NCBI GenBank assembly: GCA_040830705.1
Contig: JBFOME010000016.1
Span: 62,001 to 126,000 of the forward strand
DNA length: 64,000 nucleotides
Reading direction: 5' to 3'
From: Ruegeria_C sp040830705
Lineage (GTDB): Bacteria > Pseudomonadota > Alphaproteobacteria > Rhodobacterales > Rhodobacteraceae
Below are positions 43,197-51,625 of the stretch, piece after piece. The notes beneath the pieces are model-generated. The model saw only the letters and a program-made list of their open reading frames with translations. It searched no databases and was not told the DNA's origin. Both the position numbers and the translations under genes were made by a program. The first letter of the stretch is position 1; every line of letters begins with the position of its first letter.

Positions 43197-43724
43197 TCAG
43201 ACCGTCCTGGCCCGTGCCGGACGTGATGAGGCCGGGCCGAGCCAGTTCCGCAGGGCGTCGATATCGGCGTTCAAAACCTCGGCGATGCCGCCGGCGAAAT
43301 CCTGAAACCGGTCGAGATTCAGCCCGTTGACACCAACCAGAACCGGAATCTCGCGTTCCAGCGCGTCCGCGATCACCGGGCGAAAGCCTCGACCATCTGC
43401 CTCGTGCTTGCCGAATTTGTTGATGATCAGTAACTCCGGGCTTGCGTCCAGAGAATGGGTAACCAGACCCACTGCGCGCTCAAGTTCGGCCGGGTCCAGT
43501 CTGCACCCCCGCGCATTGGCTCCTAGAGATTGCGATATCCGGATGGTCTCGCCCGTGGGCAGAACCCTGAGGTCCATGTCGCATTTGTAACCGTCTGCGC
43601 ATTCTGTATTGGTCTGCACCACACCTGCCAGCGATATCCCGGCTTGAGACATCTGCTCTGCAAAGGCGCTGAGCAGCAGATCGGTCGCGCCGCGCTCGGT
43701 TGTCGTGACACAAGCGAGTTTCAT
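43197..43724 (-). CDS. DUF2478 family protein
   Basis: A 175-residue soluble protein matching DUF2478, a P-loop-like family that is often encoded near molybdenum uptake genes. It begins MKLACVTTTERGATDLLLSAF and has an ISLAGVVQTNTE segment, then SPELLIINKFGKHEADGRGF. No molybdate genes are in the window. Its ATG has AAGGA upstream. It is 67 bp upstream of the NnrU gene's end, reading away from it. Confidence 0.78.
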   Translation of the reverse strand: MKLACVTTTERGATDLLLSAFAEQMSQAGISLAGVVQTNTECADGYKCDMDLRVLPTGETIRISQSLGANARGCRLDPAELERAVGLVTHSLDASPELLIINKFGKHEADGRGFRPVIADALEREIPVLVGVNGLNLDRFQDFAGGIAEVLNADIDALRNWLGPASSRPARARTV

Positions 43725-43791
43725 GGGCCTTTTCCTTTTTCTGACCTCATCGCATTCAGATAGCATGGTTTTTCCGCTTCGACCAACTGCA

Positions 43792-44457
43792 CTATGGTAC
43801 CGGAGAGACCCCGATCACCGTCGCATGCAACGCGAAGAGCAGCAGGTAAAGCGCCGCGCCGCCGATCAGCGCATGTGCATGCAACAACGCGCCCGCGCCG
43901 CGCAGCGAAAATCGCGCGGTATTGCGGGCCAACCGGCTCCATTCCTCCCCCATCATCCGTTGCTTACGCCGGTCGATCAGCGTCATGCCCATGATCGAGA
44001 ATGCCGCAAAGCCACCAAATAGGACGACATGGGCCAGATCGCCATTGGCCAGCAGATGCGCTAGCGACCAGAGCGCGAGCGCCAACAGCAATGGATGGCG
44101 CGACAGCGCAAGGACGCCGGGATGTTCGGGATCGAACTGCCCCTGCCCCATGCCGCCGAAGGAAAGCGGGTTGCGGATCGAGATGCCCGCTACGATCAGC
44201 GGACAGGCCAGCGCCATCAGGAGCGCGGGCGCCCAGCGCAGCGCGGCATGGGGTGGCAGGACCTGCACGTATGGTGCCTGCGCCGCCGCTGAAACCAACC
44301 AGATCAGGATCAGCACCGACAAGAGCGAATAACCCAGAATGTAGGGTTTCACTCCGACCGCCCCGACCAGCGCCGATCTGATCCGGGGCCGGGCCGGAAT
44401 CATGTGGCTGGCCAGAAAGGCCAGCAGCGCCAGTGTGAAATCAGTCCAGCCGCCCAT
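43792..44457 (-). CDS. NnrU family membrane protein
   Basis: A 221-residue inner-membrane protein with about six helices and the NnrU/isoprenylcysteine-methyltransferase-like signature NPLSFGGMGQG, DPEHPGVLALSRHPLLLALALWSLAHLLANG and the terminal MMGEEWSRL. NnrU was first linked to nitric-oxide reduction and denitrification; this member could equally be a membrane methyltransferase-like protein. It lies in the same direction as the DUF2478 gene and the ABC importer. Confidence 0.85.
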   Translation of the reverse strand: MGGWTDFTLALLAFLASHMIPARPRIRSALVGAVGVKPYILGYSLLSVLILIWLVSAAAQAPYVQVLPPHAALRWAPALLMALACPLIVAGISIRNPLSFGGMGQGQFDPEHPGVLALSRHPLLLALALWSLAHLLANGDLAHVVLFGGFAAFSIMGMTLIDRRKQRMMGEEWSRLARNTARFSLRGAGALLHAHALIGGAALYLLLFALHATVIGVSPVP

Positions 44458-44490
44458 GTGTCGCGCCTTGTGTAACTCTGCGCTTGTTCT

Positions 44491-44513
44491 GGCGCAGGCT
44501 ATCCGCCTGCGCC
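44491..44513. terminator. Hairpin after the betaine transporter operon
   Basis: GGCGCAGGC pairs perfectly with GCCTGCGCC around a 5-base loop, 30 bases past the stop of the permease gene. There is no T run on the minus strand, so it is a strong structure that may stop transcription only with help (or protect the 3' end). Confidence 0.5.
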
Positions 44514-44542
44514 TTGTCTTAGGTCAAGTCGCCGGAACAGGT

Positions 44543-46609
44543 TCAGAGACCGAGCGCCTGCCTGCGTTCCTCGGCAAACCCCTGCACCATGCGGTCTGCG
44601 ATCAGCGCAAGGATCGCCATCGCGGCGCCTGCCGAAATGCCCAGACCCACATCCGCCTGCCCCAGCGCCAAGTAGATCGACTGGCCCAGACCGGTGGTGC
44701 CGATCAGTGCCGCGATCACCAACATGGCAAAGGCATAGAGGATCGTCTGATTCAGCCCCAGCAGGATCGTCGGCGCGGCATAAGGCGCGCGCACGTCGCG
44801 CAGGATCTGCCATTCGGTAGCCCCGCTGGAGATTGCGGCCTCCATCATCTCGTCCGGGGTATTGACCAAGCCGTGCCGCGTGTAGCGGATCATCGGGACG
44901 ACAGCATAGGCGCAAATCGCCAGAAAGGCGGAAAATTCACCGATCTGGAACACCATCAGAACCGGAATCAGGAACACGAAAAGCGGGATGGTTTGCAGCA
45001 TATCGCAGATCGGGCGCACAATCTTCCAGGCGGTCTCACTGACCGCGCTGAGCAGACCGATGGCCCCGCCAACCACAGCGCAGGCAAAAACAGCCGCACC
45101 GCTGAGATAGAGCGACAGCAGCGCCCTTTCCCACAGGCCCGACACGAGGATCGTGGACAGCAGGATCACTGACATCACGGCCAGCTTGCGCCCCCCCGCC
45201 ACCCAGCCCAGCGCAGCCGTGCTGGTCAGGACAAAGGGCCAGGGCAGATTGGCGATACCGGTTTCCAGCATACCGATGCCGATCAACACCATCAGCCCGC
45301 CAGTCACATGGTCACGCCAGGCCATCAGCGCCGCGACGACGGCACCCACCGCAAATAGCCCATAGCTCATCGAAGGGGTCCAGGCGAACCCCCAGGTGAA
45401 GGGCAGCACGGCTTGATCCAACCCAATCCGTAATGGCAGCAGCACATAGAACATCGCGTTGTTCTTGAACGCATCCAGCCAAGGGCCATTGGCCTGCGTA
45501 AACGCGGTCAGCCCGCTATCGACCGCAGCGGCAACCGGGTCCATCAGAGTGAACTCCGATGCGTTCGGCAGGCTGGACCAGAAGAGTGCGGTGAAGGCCA
45601 CTCCAAATGCCACCAGCGCCCAGACAACCCGGCGATCGTGACGCTTGCGTTCGGTCGCCAAAGCGCCGCTCATCCGGTCGATGACAACGGCAAAGACCAC
45701 GATCACCATACCCGCCAGCAGCGACTCGCCGAACTGCGCCTTGCGCATGGTCAGCAGAACCTCCCAGCCGATATCGTTGAAACCGCCGATCACGGCTGCG
45801 ATGATGACCATCGACAGCGCCGCCATCAGGCACTGGTTCACCCCGATCATGATCTGGGTGATGGCCGAGGGGATCTCGACCTGAAAAAGCTGCTGGAACC
45901 GCGTGCCGCCAGACATGATGGCGGCCTCCTTGATCTCGGGCTCGACCCGCTCCAGCCCCAGCATCACGTTGCGCGCCATCGGAGGCGCCGCATAGATCGC
46001 CGAGGCGATCAGCCCGACCACCGGTCCAAAGCCGAAGAGCAGCAGCAAAGGCGTGAGATAGGCAAAGGTCGGCACGGTCTGCATCACATCGAGTACCGCC
46101 TGCACCGCAGACTTCACCCGTGGCACCTCATTGGCCAGGATGCCGATAGCGCCGCCCAGCACCAGCGCCAGCGGCACAGAAACCGCCACCAGCGCCAGCG
46201 TGTTCATGCTTTGCGGCCAATAGCCCGAGGAGAGCACGAAGCTCAGCCCCAGAAAGCCCAGTGCCGCCATCGGCAGGCCGCCGATATACCAGCCCAAGGC
46301 AGTGACCAGCCCGATCACGATGGGCCAAGGCGTGGCGCCCAGCGCGACATTCGCCCAATCCATCGGATATCGCATCAGTTCCGAGAACAGCCGTGCAACC
46401 GGCTTGATCCCCTCAAGAAACCACTTCAGCGCGGCGCCCACCCAGTCGGTCGCAGGCAGCGCCCATGCGTCGGGCCACGTCACCAGCCAGGGCATCAAAG
46501 GCTCAAGCGCGAGGCACAGCGCACCAACCAGTAGGGTGATCAGCGCGGCTTGGCTTCCCTTGCTCAAACGGTCCAAGGCCGGAGGCGTAAGCTGTTCGGC
46601 GACACTCAT
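44543..46609 (-). CDS. proW: Glycine betaine/proline ABC permease, two fused ProW-like domains
   Basis: A 688-residue protein containing two complete permease units in tandem. Each carries an EAA loop for contact with the ATPase: EAAIMSGGTRFQQL at about 228 and EAAISSGATEWQIL at about 590. About 14 or more membrane helices are expected. Normal ProW has one unit, so this protein can supply both halves of the membrane channel. It is encoded between an ATPase and downstream of a betaine-binding protein gene, with an ATGA overlap to the ATPase gene. Substrate choice among betaine, choline or proline is inferred. Confidence 0.88.
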   Translation of the reverse strand: MSVAEQLTPPALDRLSKGSQAALITLLVGALCLALEPLMPWLVTWPDAWALPATDWVGAALKWFLEGIKPVARLFSELMRYPMDWANVALGATPWPIVIGLVTALGWYIGGLPMAALGFLGLSFVLSSGYWPQSMNTLALVAVSVPLALVLGGAIGILANEVPRVKSAVQAVLDVMQTVPTFAYLTPLLLLFGFGPVVGLIASAIYAAPPMARNVMLGLERVEPEIKEAAIMSGGTRFQQLFQVEIPSAITQIMIGVNQCLMAALSMVIIAAVIGGFNDIGWEVLLTMRKAQFGESLLAGMVIVVFAVVIDRMSGALATERKRHDRRVVWALVAFGVAFTALFWSSLPNASEFTLMDPVAAAVDSGLTAFTQANGPWLDAFKNNAMFYVLLPLRIGLDQAVLPFTWGFAWTPSMSYGLFAVGAVVAALMAWRDHVTGGLMVLIGIGMLETGIANLPWPFVLTSTAALGWVAGGRKLAVMSVILLSTILVSGLWERALLSLYLSGAAVFACAVVGGAIGLLSAVSETAWKIVRPICDMLQTIPLFVFLIPVLMVFQIGEFSAFLAICAYAVVPMIRYTRHGLVNTPDEMMEAAISSGATEWQILRDVRAPYAAPTILLGLNQTILYAFAMLVIAALIGTTGLGQSIYLALGQADVGLGISAGAAMAILALIADRMVQGFAEERRQALGL

Positions 46610-47658
46610 GCCTCATCCACCTGCAGGGCCGCGGCTAGATCGGAGGGGTGTACCGTGCCCACAACCGCGCCGCTGGCATCACGCACCGGCACCGGCTCAT
46701 ACAGGTTCATGCATTTGGCAAGTGCTGCATCCAGCGTCATGCCGGTTTGCAGCCCCGGATCATCCGGACCCACCTGCGTCTCACCTTCCCGCATGACCGA
46801 GGACACGATGGCGTGCTGGCCCTTAGCCACATCCTTGGAAAACTCGCGCACATAGTCGTCGACGGGATGCAACACGATCTCGGTCGGGGTGCCAATCTGC
46901 ACGATCTTGCCATCGCGCATAATCGCGATGCGGTCGGCCAGCTTCAGGGCCTCGGCGATATCGTGAGTTATGAATACGATGGATTTCTTAAGCGTCGCCT
47001 GAATGTTCAGGAACTCGTCCTGCAACTGCCGCCGGATGAGCGGATCAAGCGCCGAAAACGGCTCGTCCAAGAACCAAATATCGGGATTCACCGCCAATGA
47101 GCGCGCAATGCCGACGCGCTGCCGTTGCCCACCCGAGAGCTGGCGCGGAAAGCTGTCCTCGCGCCCTTCAAGCCCGACGAGAGAGATTACCTCGCGCGCC
47201 CGTGCGGTGCGTTCTTTGCGACTGACACCCTGAACCCGAAGCGGATAGGCCACGTTCTCGGTCACCGTCATATGCGGGAACAGGCCAAAATGCTGGAACA
47301 CCATTCCCAGCTTCTGGCGACGCAGTTCGGTCAGGCGTTTCTTGCTGGCGCCACGCACATCCTCGCCATCAATGCGGATTTCCCCGCCCGTACCGGACAA
47401 AAGCTGCGAGATACAACGAATGAGCGTGGATTTACCGGAGCCGGAAAGCCCCATAATGACAAAGAGCTCACCCTCGTGAACCTGGAAGTTGGCGTCCTGA
47501 ACCGCCGGGATCATACCGCCGTCGCGCAGCACAGCGGCGGCCTTATCCGCATCATTGCCTGACCGAGCCAACGCGTCGGTCAGGGCCTTCTCTGCGCCAT
47601 CGCCAAACACCTGCCAGAGGTTCCGGCAGGCGATGGCTGGCGTATTGTCTTGCGTCAC
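46606..47658 (-). CDS. proV: Glycine betaine/proline ABC transporter ATP-binding protein ProV
   Basis: A 350-residue ATPase. The ProV-specific N-terminal region (to about 62) precedes Walker A GLSGSGKS at 70-77; the signature LSGGQRQRVGIARSLA and Walker B IWFLDEPFSALD follow. A C-terminal CBS-like tail ends near AAALQVDEA. I chose the GTG at 47658, ten bases past the binding-protein stop, since ATGs further up fall inside that gene and add sequence unlike ProV. No strong Shine-Dalgarno is seen, so coupling to the upstream gene is likely. Confidence 0.9.
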   Translation of the reverse strand: MTQDNTPAIACRNLWQVFGDGAEKALTDALARSGNDADKAAAVLRDGGMIPAVQDANFQVHEGELFVIMGLSGSGKSTLIRCISQLLSGTGGEIRIDGEDVRGASKKRLTELRRQKLGMVFQHFGLFPHMTVTENVAYPLRVQGVSRKERTARAREVISLVGLEGREDSFPRQLSGGQRQRVGIARSLAVNPDIWFLDEPFSALDPLIRRQLQDEFLNIQATLKKSIVFITHDIAEALKLADRIAIMRDGKIVQIGTPTEIVLHPVDDYVREFSKDVAKGQHAIVSSVMREGETQVGPDDPGLQTGMTLDAALAKCMNLYEPVPVRDASGAVVGTVHPSDLAAALQVDEA

Positions 47659-47668
47659 CTGTGCTGGC

Positions 47669-48619
47669 TCACTTTGTGGCAGCGTCGACAACCGGGCGCC
47701 ACTTGCCCTCGTTTTCGGACATCCAGGTAGCGACCACCTCTTCGACGGCACCGCCATCGACATCAATCGCGCCCATCATCGGCTGCTGGTCTTCGACCGC
47801 CAGCTCATAATTGGTCAGGATTTCATAGGCAGCGGGCCACTTGTCCGCAAAACCGGACCAGCCAGCCTTGAAGATACGCGAGGGTGCGAAATCGCAATCA
47901 TTTACCGCGTTTGGGTTCGGCCCCCAGGCCGGATCGTTGAAACACGCTTCTTCACCCACGGGCAGATCGACGAATTGCACATCATAGGCAGACATGGCCC
48001 AATGCGGCTGCCAGAAGGTGATCAGCAACGGCGATTTCCGCTCGGTCGAGGCGCGTAGTTCCGCGATCAACGCCCCTTCGGAACCCGCGGGCACAGCCTT
48101 GAACGGCAAGTCCAGTCCGGTCATGCGATCAGCACCGGGTGTACCCCAGTCGGCCGGGTAATCGACCAGACGGCCACCGGGCAGCGTTTCGGCAGTTGCA
48201 AAGACCTGCGCGCAATCCTGCAGCGCCTCCCAAGCGGGAAGGCCCGGGCAAAGCTCGGCCACATGCGCCGGATAGGCGATGCCTTCTTTGGCATCGAGGC
48301 CCAGATCGCCGATTTCGACAACCGTACCTTCGTCGACCTTCTTGGCATACTCGTCGGAAACGTTCGACGACCAGATTTCCAGCGTCGCATGAATGTCGCC
48401 ATCGGCCAGCGCCTGGAACTGGTTCATCATTCCGGCGGTGACATATTCCACGTTATAACCCGCGGCCTTGAGCATTTCACCTGCCACATGTGTGGTAACG
48501 TGCTGGCCGGTCCATTCGTTGACGGCGAGTTTGATCGGTTCGTCCACCGCGCCCATGTCCGCAGCCTGCACCATGCCAGCCACTGCACTTAGAACGATCC
48601 CCAAGCTTGCTGTCTTCAT
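47669..48619 (-). CDS. proX: Glycine betaine-type ABC transporter substrate-binding protein
   Basis: A 316-residue periplasmic binding protein. Signal peptide to about residue 20 (ending AQA). It belongs to the OpuAC/ProX fold; the FWQPHWAMSAYDVQFVDLP stretch near 220 holds the aromatic and histidine residues typical of the betaine cage, and GMMNQFQALADGDIHATLEIW lies near 65. It is the first gene of the importer operon, followed by the ATPase and permease. The precise ligand (betaine, DMSP, choline) is not determinable here. Confidence 0.9.
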   Translation of the reverse strand: MKTASLGIVLSAVAGMVQAADMGAVDEPIKLAVNEWTGQHVTTHVAGEMLKAAGYNVEYVTAGMMNQFQALADGDIHATLEIWSSNVSDEYAKKVDEGTVVEIGDLGLDAKEGIAYPAHVAELCPGLPAWEALQDCAQVFATAETLPGGRLVDYPADWGTPGADRMTGLDLPFKAVPAGSEGALIAELRASTERKSPLLITFWQPHWAMSAYDVQFVDLPVGEEACFNDPAWGPNPNAVNDCDFAPSRIFKAGWSGFADKWPAAYEILTNYELAVEDQQPMMGAIDVDGGAVEEVVATWMSENEGKWRPVVDAATK

Positions 48620-48928
48620 TTGTATTTCTCCCTGTTATGCGTGTTTTGCGTCGCCCGGCACTATCGGATGATTCCTGACCGGTGTCACGCGGTGCAACCT
48701 GCACGCTTTTCTTGATTGACCAGTCAATCATCAATCAGGTGACGTGGGTTTTGTCGAGGAAAAAGTGGCCTGACATCCGAATTGGCGGTCATTCCCGCGC
48801 AAAAGCGGTCAGCGAAGACTGCGGCCTCCAACTGACGTTCATACAAGGACCAGTGCCGAACTGTACACAGCTGCGTCATCGGTGAAAAAACGCTTGCGGC
48901 GGAAAGCCGTCGGGCTAGGGTTTTCGCT
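48620..48928. other. Intergenic region between the betaine importer and a lipoprotein gene
   Basis: This 309-bp divergent region must contain the promoters of both flanking genes. It includes the 18-base palindrome at 48713-48730. No further gene, tRNA or riboswitch was recognised. Confidence 0.6.
48713..48730 (-). promoter_or_regulatory. Operator-like palindrome TGATTGACCAGTCAATCA
   Basis: Arms TGATTGAC and GTCAATCA flank a 2-base centre, giving an almost perfect 18-base palindrome 94 bases upstream of the betaine-binding protein start. On the minus strand it overlaps a TTGACT (a possible -35 box). The sequence resembles operators of TetR-type betaine regulators such as BetI. A TCAATCA copy follows immediately (48731-48737 region). 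Confidence 0.7.
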
Positions 48929-49609
48929 ATGTGCCTGCGTCTCTTTGTTATCCTGTTTCTGGTTGCAGCCTGCGGTCGCCCCCTGACCGAAACCGAAAAG
49001 GACTTCGCAGGGCGCATCCATGGGGACGCGCTGGATTTGGACCGGGTGCGGCTGATCGAAGGGGCACCGGTGGGCAGCATCACCTTCCGTCGTGAACCGC
49101 GCCCGCGCGTGACCTGCCGCGAACGTATCCTTCCGCCCGTCAAGGAGGAGGTTGTCACCTCGAAACCGGCCGCCGTTGCGCTGTTCAACCATGTTCTGTT
49201 CACGCGGGACTGGTATCTGGAGGACTATGCGCAGGAATATCCAGATCGCCTTCATCTGGTGCAGGCGATGCTGTTCGCCCATGAATTGACCCATGTCTGG
49301 CAATGGCAGAACCGTCGCAAGACCGGTTATCATCCGCTGCGCGCAGCGGCGGAGCATGGCCGGACTAGTGACCCATATCTGTTCGATCTGAACGAAACGC
49401 CCAATTTTCTGGAGTACGGGTTCGAGCAGCAGGGCACAATTGTTGAGGAATATGTCTGCTGCCGCGCTCTCGCGCCCGATGCCGCGCGAACCCAGCGCCT
49501 GCACGATATGCTCAGCGCAGCATTTCCAGTATCAGAACTGCCGAAGGTGCGAGAAAGCGATGTCTACCTGCCCTGGGACGGGGTAGAGATCGAGGGTATC
49601 TGCGACTAA
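48929..49609 (+). CDS. Lipoprotein with HExxH metallopeptidase-like motif
   Basis: A 226-residue protein. The signal peptide ends in the lipobox VAAC (Cys15), so it is probably anchored in the outer or inner membrane. An HELTHVWQWQ motif near residue 117 is of the zinc-metallopeptidase HExxH type; a conserved-looking NFLEYGFEQQGTIVEEY follows about 45 residues later and could provide the third ligand or Glu. Substrate unknown; I do not recognise a named family. It converges with the cytochrome c pair, overlapping by 4 bases. Confidence 0.7.
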   Translation: MCLRLFVILFLVAACGRPLTETEKDFAGRIHGDALDLDRVRLIEGAPVGSITFRREPRPRVTCRERILPPVKEEVVTSKPAAVALFNHVLFTRDWYLEDYAQEYPDRLHLVQAMLFAHELTHVWQWQNRRKTGYHPLRAAAEHGRTSDPYLFDLNETPNFLEYGFEQQGTIVEEYVCCRALAPDAARTQRLHDMLSAAFPVSELPKVRESDVYLPWDGVEIEGICD

Positions 49610-50010
49610 CCGCCGACCTGGATGCCTTCGAGATAGGCCAGCAATGCCGCGAGCGGGCGCGGCGTGGGCGTCAGGGTCCCATCCACATCGACCGGAACCG
49701 TATCCCCTTCCAGCAGCGCTCCGAATTCGGGCATCACACTCGTCGGAGCTTTGCCCCGTCCATAGCCGTCGATCTGCGAAAGGACCTGCGCGCGCGGAAA
49801 CGCGCCGCCATTTCGCACGGAAATGCGGGTAAGGTCGGGTGCGCGTTGACCTTCCGCCAAAGTTCCACCCGTGGCGTCTGCCCCATGACAGGCGGCGCAG
49901 TTCTGTGCAAAGAGCACCGCGCCTTCTTCGGGCCCGGGCATCACATTCTCGCTCGCGCAAGCTGCCAAGACGCCAATCATGGACAACACAAGGGTGAATT
50001 CGCGCGTCAT
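49606..50010 (-). CDS. Small c-type cytochrome lipoprotein
   Basis: A 134-residue protein with signal peptide and lipobox LAAC (Cys18). One haem-binding CAACH is at about residues 38-42, and a distal methionine candidate is in VMPEFGALL. Electron partner unknown. It lies 14 bp downstream of a second cytochrome c gene, suggesting a two-gene electron-transfer operon. Confidence 0.85.
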   Translation of the reverse strand: MTREFTLVLSMIGVLAACASENVMPGPEEGAVLFAQNCAACHGADATGGTLAEGQRAPDLTRISVRNGGAFPRAQVLSQIDGYGRGKAPTSVMPEFGALLEGDTVPVDVDGTLTPTPRPLAALLAYLEGIQVGG

Positions 50011-50024
50011 AGGCTCAGTTTCCT

Positions 50025-50414
50025 TTAGCTTGGCTGCAGTGTTTCGAGATATGTCAGCAGATCAATGATCGGTGCGCTGGTCAATATGGGCTGGCCGGAA
50101 TGTGTTTTTGTGGCCTTGTCTTCGCCTTCAAAGAAATCGCCATAGACCGGCATCGGGCTGCCATGGCTCACCAGAGGGTCACGCCCGTCGATACGCCGCA
50201 CGACCCGTTCGGTCGGGAAAACCCCATCGACCTTTAGCTGCGTCAGATTCGCCGGTTTGATCATCAAAACACCAGCCATGGGCCCCTGCCCGGTCGCGTC
50301 GATCCCGTGACAGGTGGCGCAGTGCGTCAGATAGAGCGCCTCGCCGTTTTCGACATCCTGTGCCACGACGGGTAATGCCATCGCAAGAAACAGACAGATC
50401 AACGGTGCTTTCAT
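50025..50414 (-). CDS. Small c-type cytochrome
   Basis: A 129-residue periplasmic cytochrome. Signal peptide ends about residue 18 (VVAQ). One haem site CATCH lies near residue 33, with methionine candidates in MAGVLMIKPANL and in SPMPVYGDFFEG. The ATG at 50414 has GGAGGGA upstream. It is paired with the lipoprotein cytochrome downstream. Not close enough to name a terminal acceptor or donor. Confidence 0.85.
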   Translation of the reverse strand: MKAPLICLFLAMALPVVAQDVENGEALYLTHCATCHGIDATGQGPMAGVLMIKPANLTQLKVDGVFPTERVVRRIDGRDPLVSHGSPMPVYGDFFEGEDKATKTHSGQPILTSAPIIDLLTYLETLQPS

Positions 50415-50517
50415 GGGCTTCCCTCCGCACAACAAATTGCCTCGGAACAGCTTGCCCGCGGGGGCAGTTGCCGCAATGATCCAGATCAACCCCAAATAGA
50501 CCCAAGGACCGGATCCG

Positions 50518-50955
50518 ATGACACAATACGCCCTGATCATGCTGGCCGCCGGGATCGGCATTCCGGTGCTTGCCGCGCTGAATGCGGCGCTCGGCAAGCT
50601 GATCGGATCCCCGACCGCTGCTGGCGTCGTCCTTTTTGCCGTGGCCTTTGCCGCCTCGGCGCTGATCATGATGCTCTTTCCCGGCCCTCAGGCATTGGCA
50701 AAGCTGGGCGGAGCGCCGAAACACCTGTTTCTGGCGGGCCTGCTGGTGGCGTTCTATGTGCTGTCGATCACCCATGTCGCGCCGCATTTCGGGGTCGGCA
50801 ATGCGGTTTTCTTCGTGCTGATCGGTCAGTTGATCTCGGCCGCAGCCATCGACCATTACGGGCTATTCGGTGCGCAGGTGAGCCCCTTGAACCTGACGCG
50901 GGCCGCGGGCATAGCTGTGATGGCTGCAGGCGTGGCGATCACGCAGTTGGCCTGA
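50518..50955 (+). CDS. DMT-superfamily DUF606/YdcZ-like membrane protein
   Basis: A 145-residue protein with about five hydrophobic segments and the DUF606 pattern (ALNAALGKLIGSPTAAGVVLFAVAFAAS, then PKHLFLAGLLVAFYVLSITHVAPHFGVGNAVFFVLIGQLISAAAIDHYGLFG). Half-sized DMT transporters act as dimers. Substrate unknown. It converges with lolD; their 3' ends overlap by 17 bases. Confidence 0.82.
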   Translation: MTQYALIMLAAGIGIPVLAALNAALGKLIGSPTAAGVVLFAVAFAASALIMMLFPGPQALAKLGGAPKHLFLAGLLVAFYVLSITHVAPHFGVGNAVFFVLIGQLISAAAIDHYGLFGAQVSPLNLTRAAGIAVMAAGVAITQLA

Positions 50956-51625
50956 TCACGCCATCTTCCAACCGCAGCACCCGGTCCATACGCGCCGCGA
51001 GGTCAAGATTGTGGGTCGCGATCAAGGCTGACAAACCAGTGCCTGCGACCAGATCCATCAGCGCGTCGAACACCTGATCCGATGTGCCGGGATCAAGATT
51101 GCCCGTCGGTTCATCCGCCAACAGCAGCCGCGGCGCATTTGCCAGCGCGCGACAGAACGCCACCCGCTGCTGTTCACCACCCGACAGCGCTGCGGGCCGG
51201 TGATCTGCCCGTTCTGCGACGCCGACCCGTGCCAGCAGGTCCCTTCCGCGGGCCTGCGCCTCTGCCTCGCTCGCCCCGTTGGCCAGTTGCGGAAGGGTCA
51301 CATTCTCTAGCGCCGTGAATTCGGGCAGCAGATGATGAAACTGATAGACAAATCCCACATCCTGCCGCCTTGTCGCCGTGCGCCTACGATCGTTCTTGCC
51401 GGTCATGTCCTGACCGCCGATCCGCACGTCCCCGGCATCTGGCTTGTCCAGCAAGCCCGCGATATGCAGCAATGTGGACTTTCCCGCCCCAGACGGCGCC
51501 ACAAGCGCCACCACCTCACCTGCCGCGATCTCAAGATCGGCACCACGCAACACAGCCACCTCGCCGGGCGTGCCACGCTTGTAGGATTTTGTCAGGCCCG
51601 ACAGGCTCAGCACCGGATCACTCAT
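50939..51625 (-). CDS. lolD: Lipoprotein-releasing ABC transporter ATP-binding protein LolD
   Basis: A 228-residue ATPase. Walker A APSGAGKST, signature LSGGEQQRVAFCRALA and Walker B LLLADEPTGNLD are seen. With LolC/E it extracts mature lipoproteins from the inner membrane for LolA. The ATG at 51625 overlaps the lolC stop by 8 bases; a second ATG at 51640 would add MRLCA. Confidence 0.93.
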   Translation of the reverse strand: MSDPVLSLSGLTKSYKRGTPGEVAVLRGADLEIAAGEVVALVAPSGAGKSTLLHIAGLLDKPDAGDVRIGGQDMTGKNDRRRTATRRQDVGFVYQFHHLLPEFTALENVTLPQLANGASEAEAQARGRDLLARVGVAERADHRPAALSGGEQQRVAFCRALANAPRLLLADEPTGNLDPGTSDQVFDALMDLVAGTGLSALIATHNLDLAARMDRVLRLEDGVIRPTA

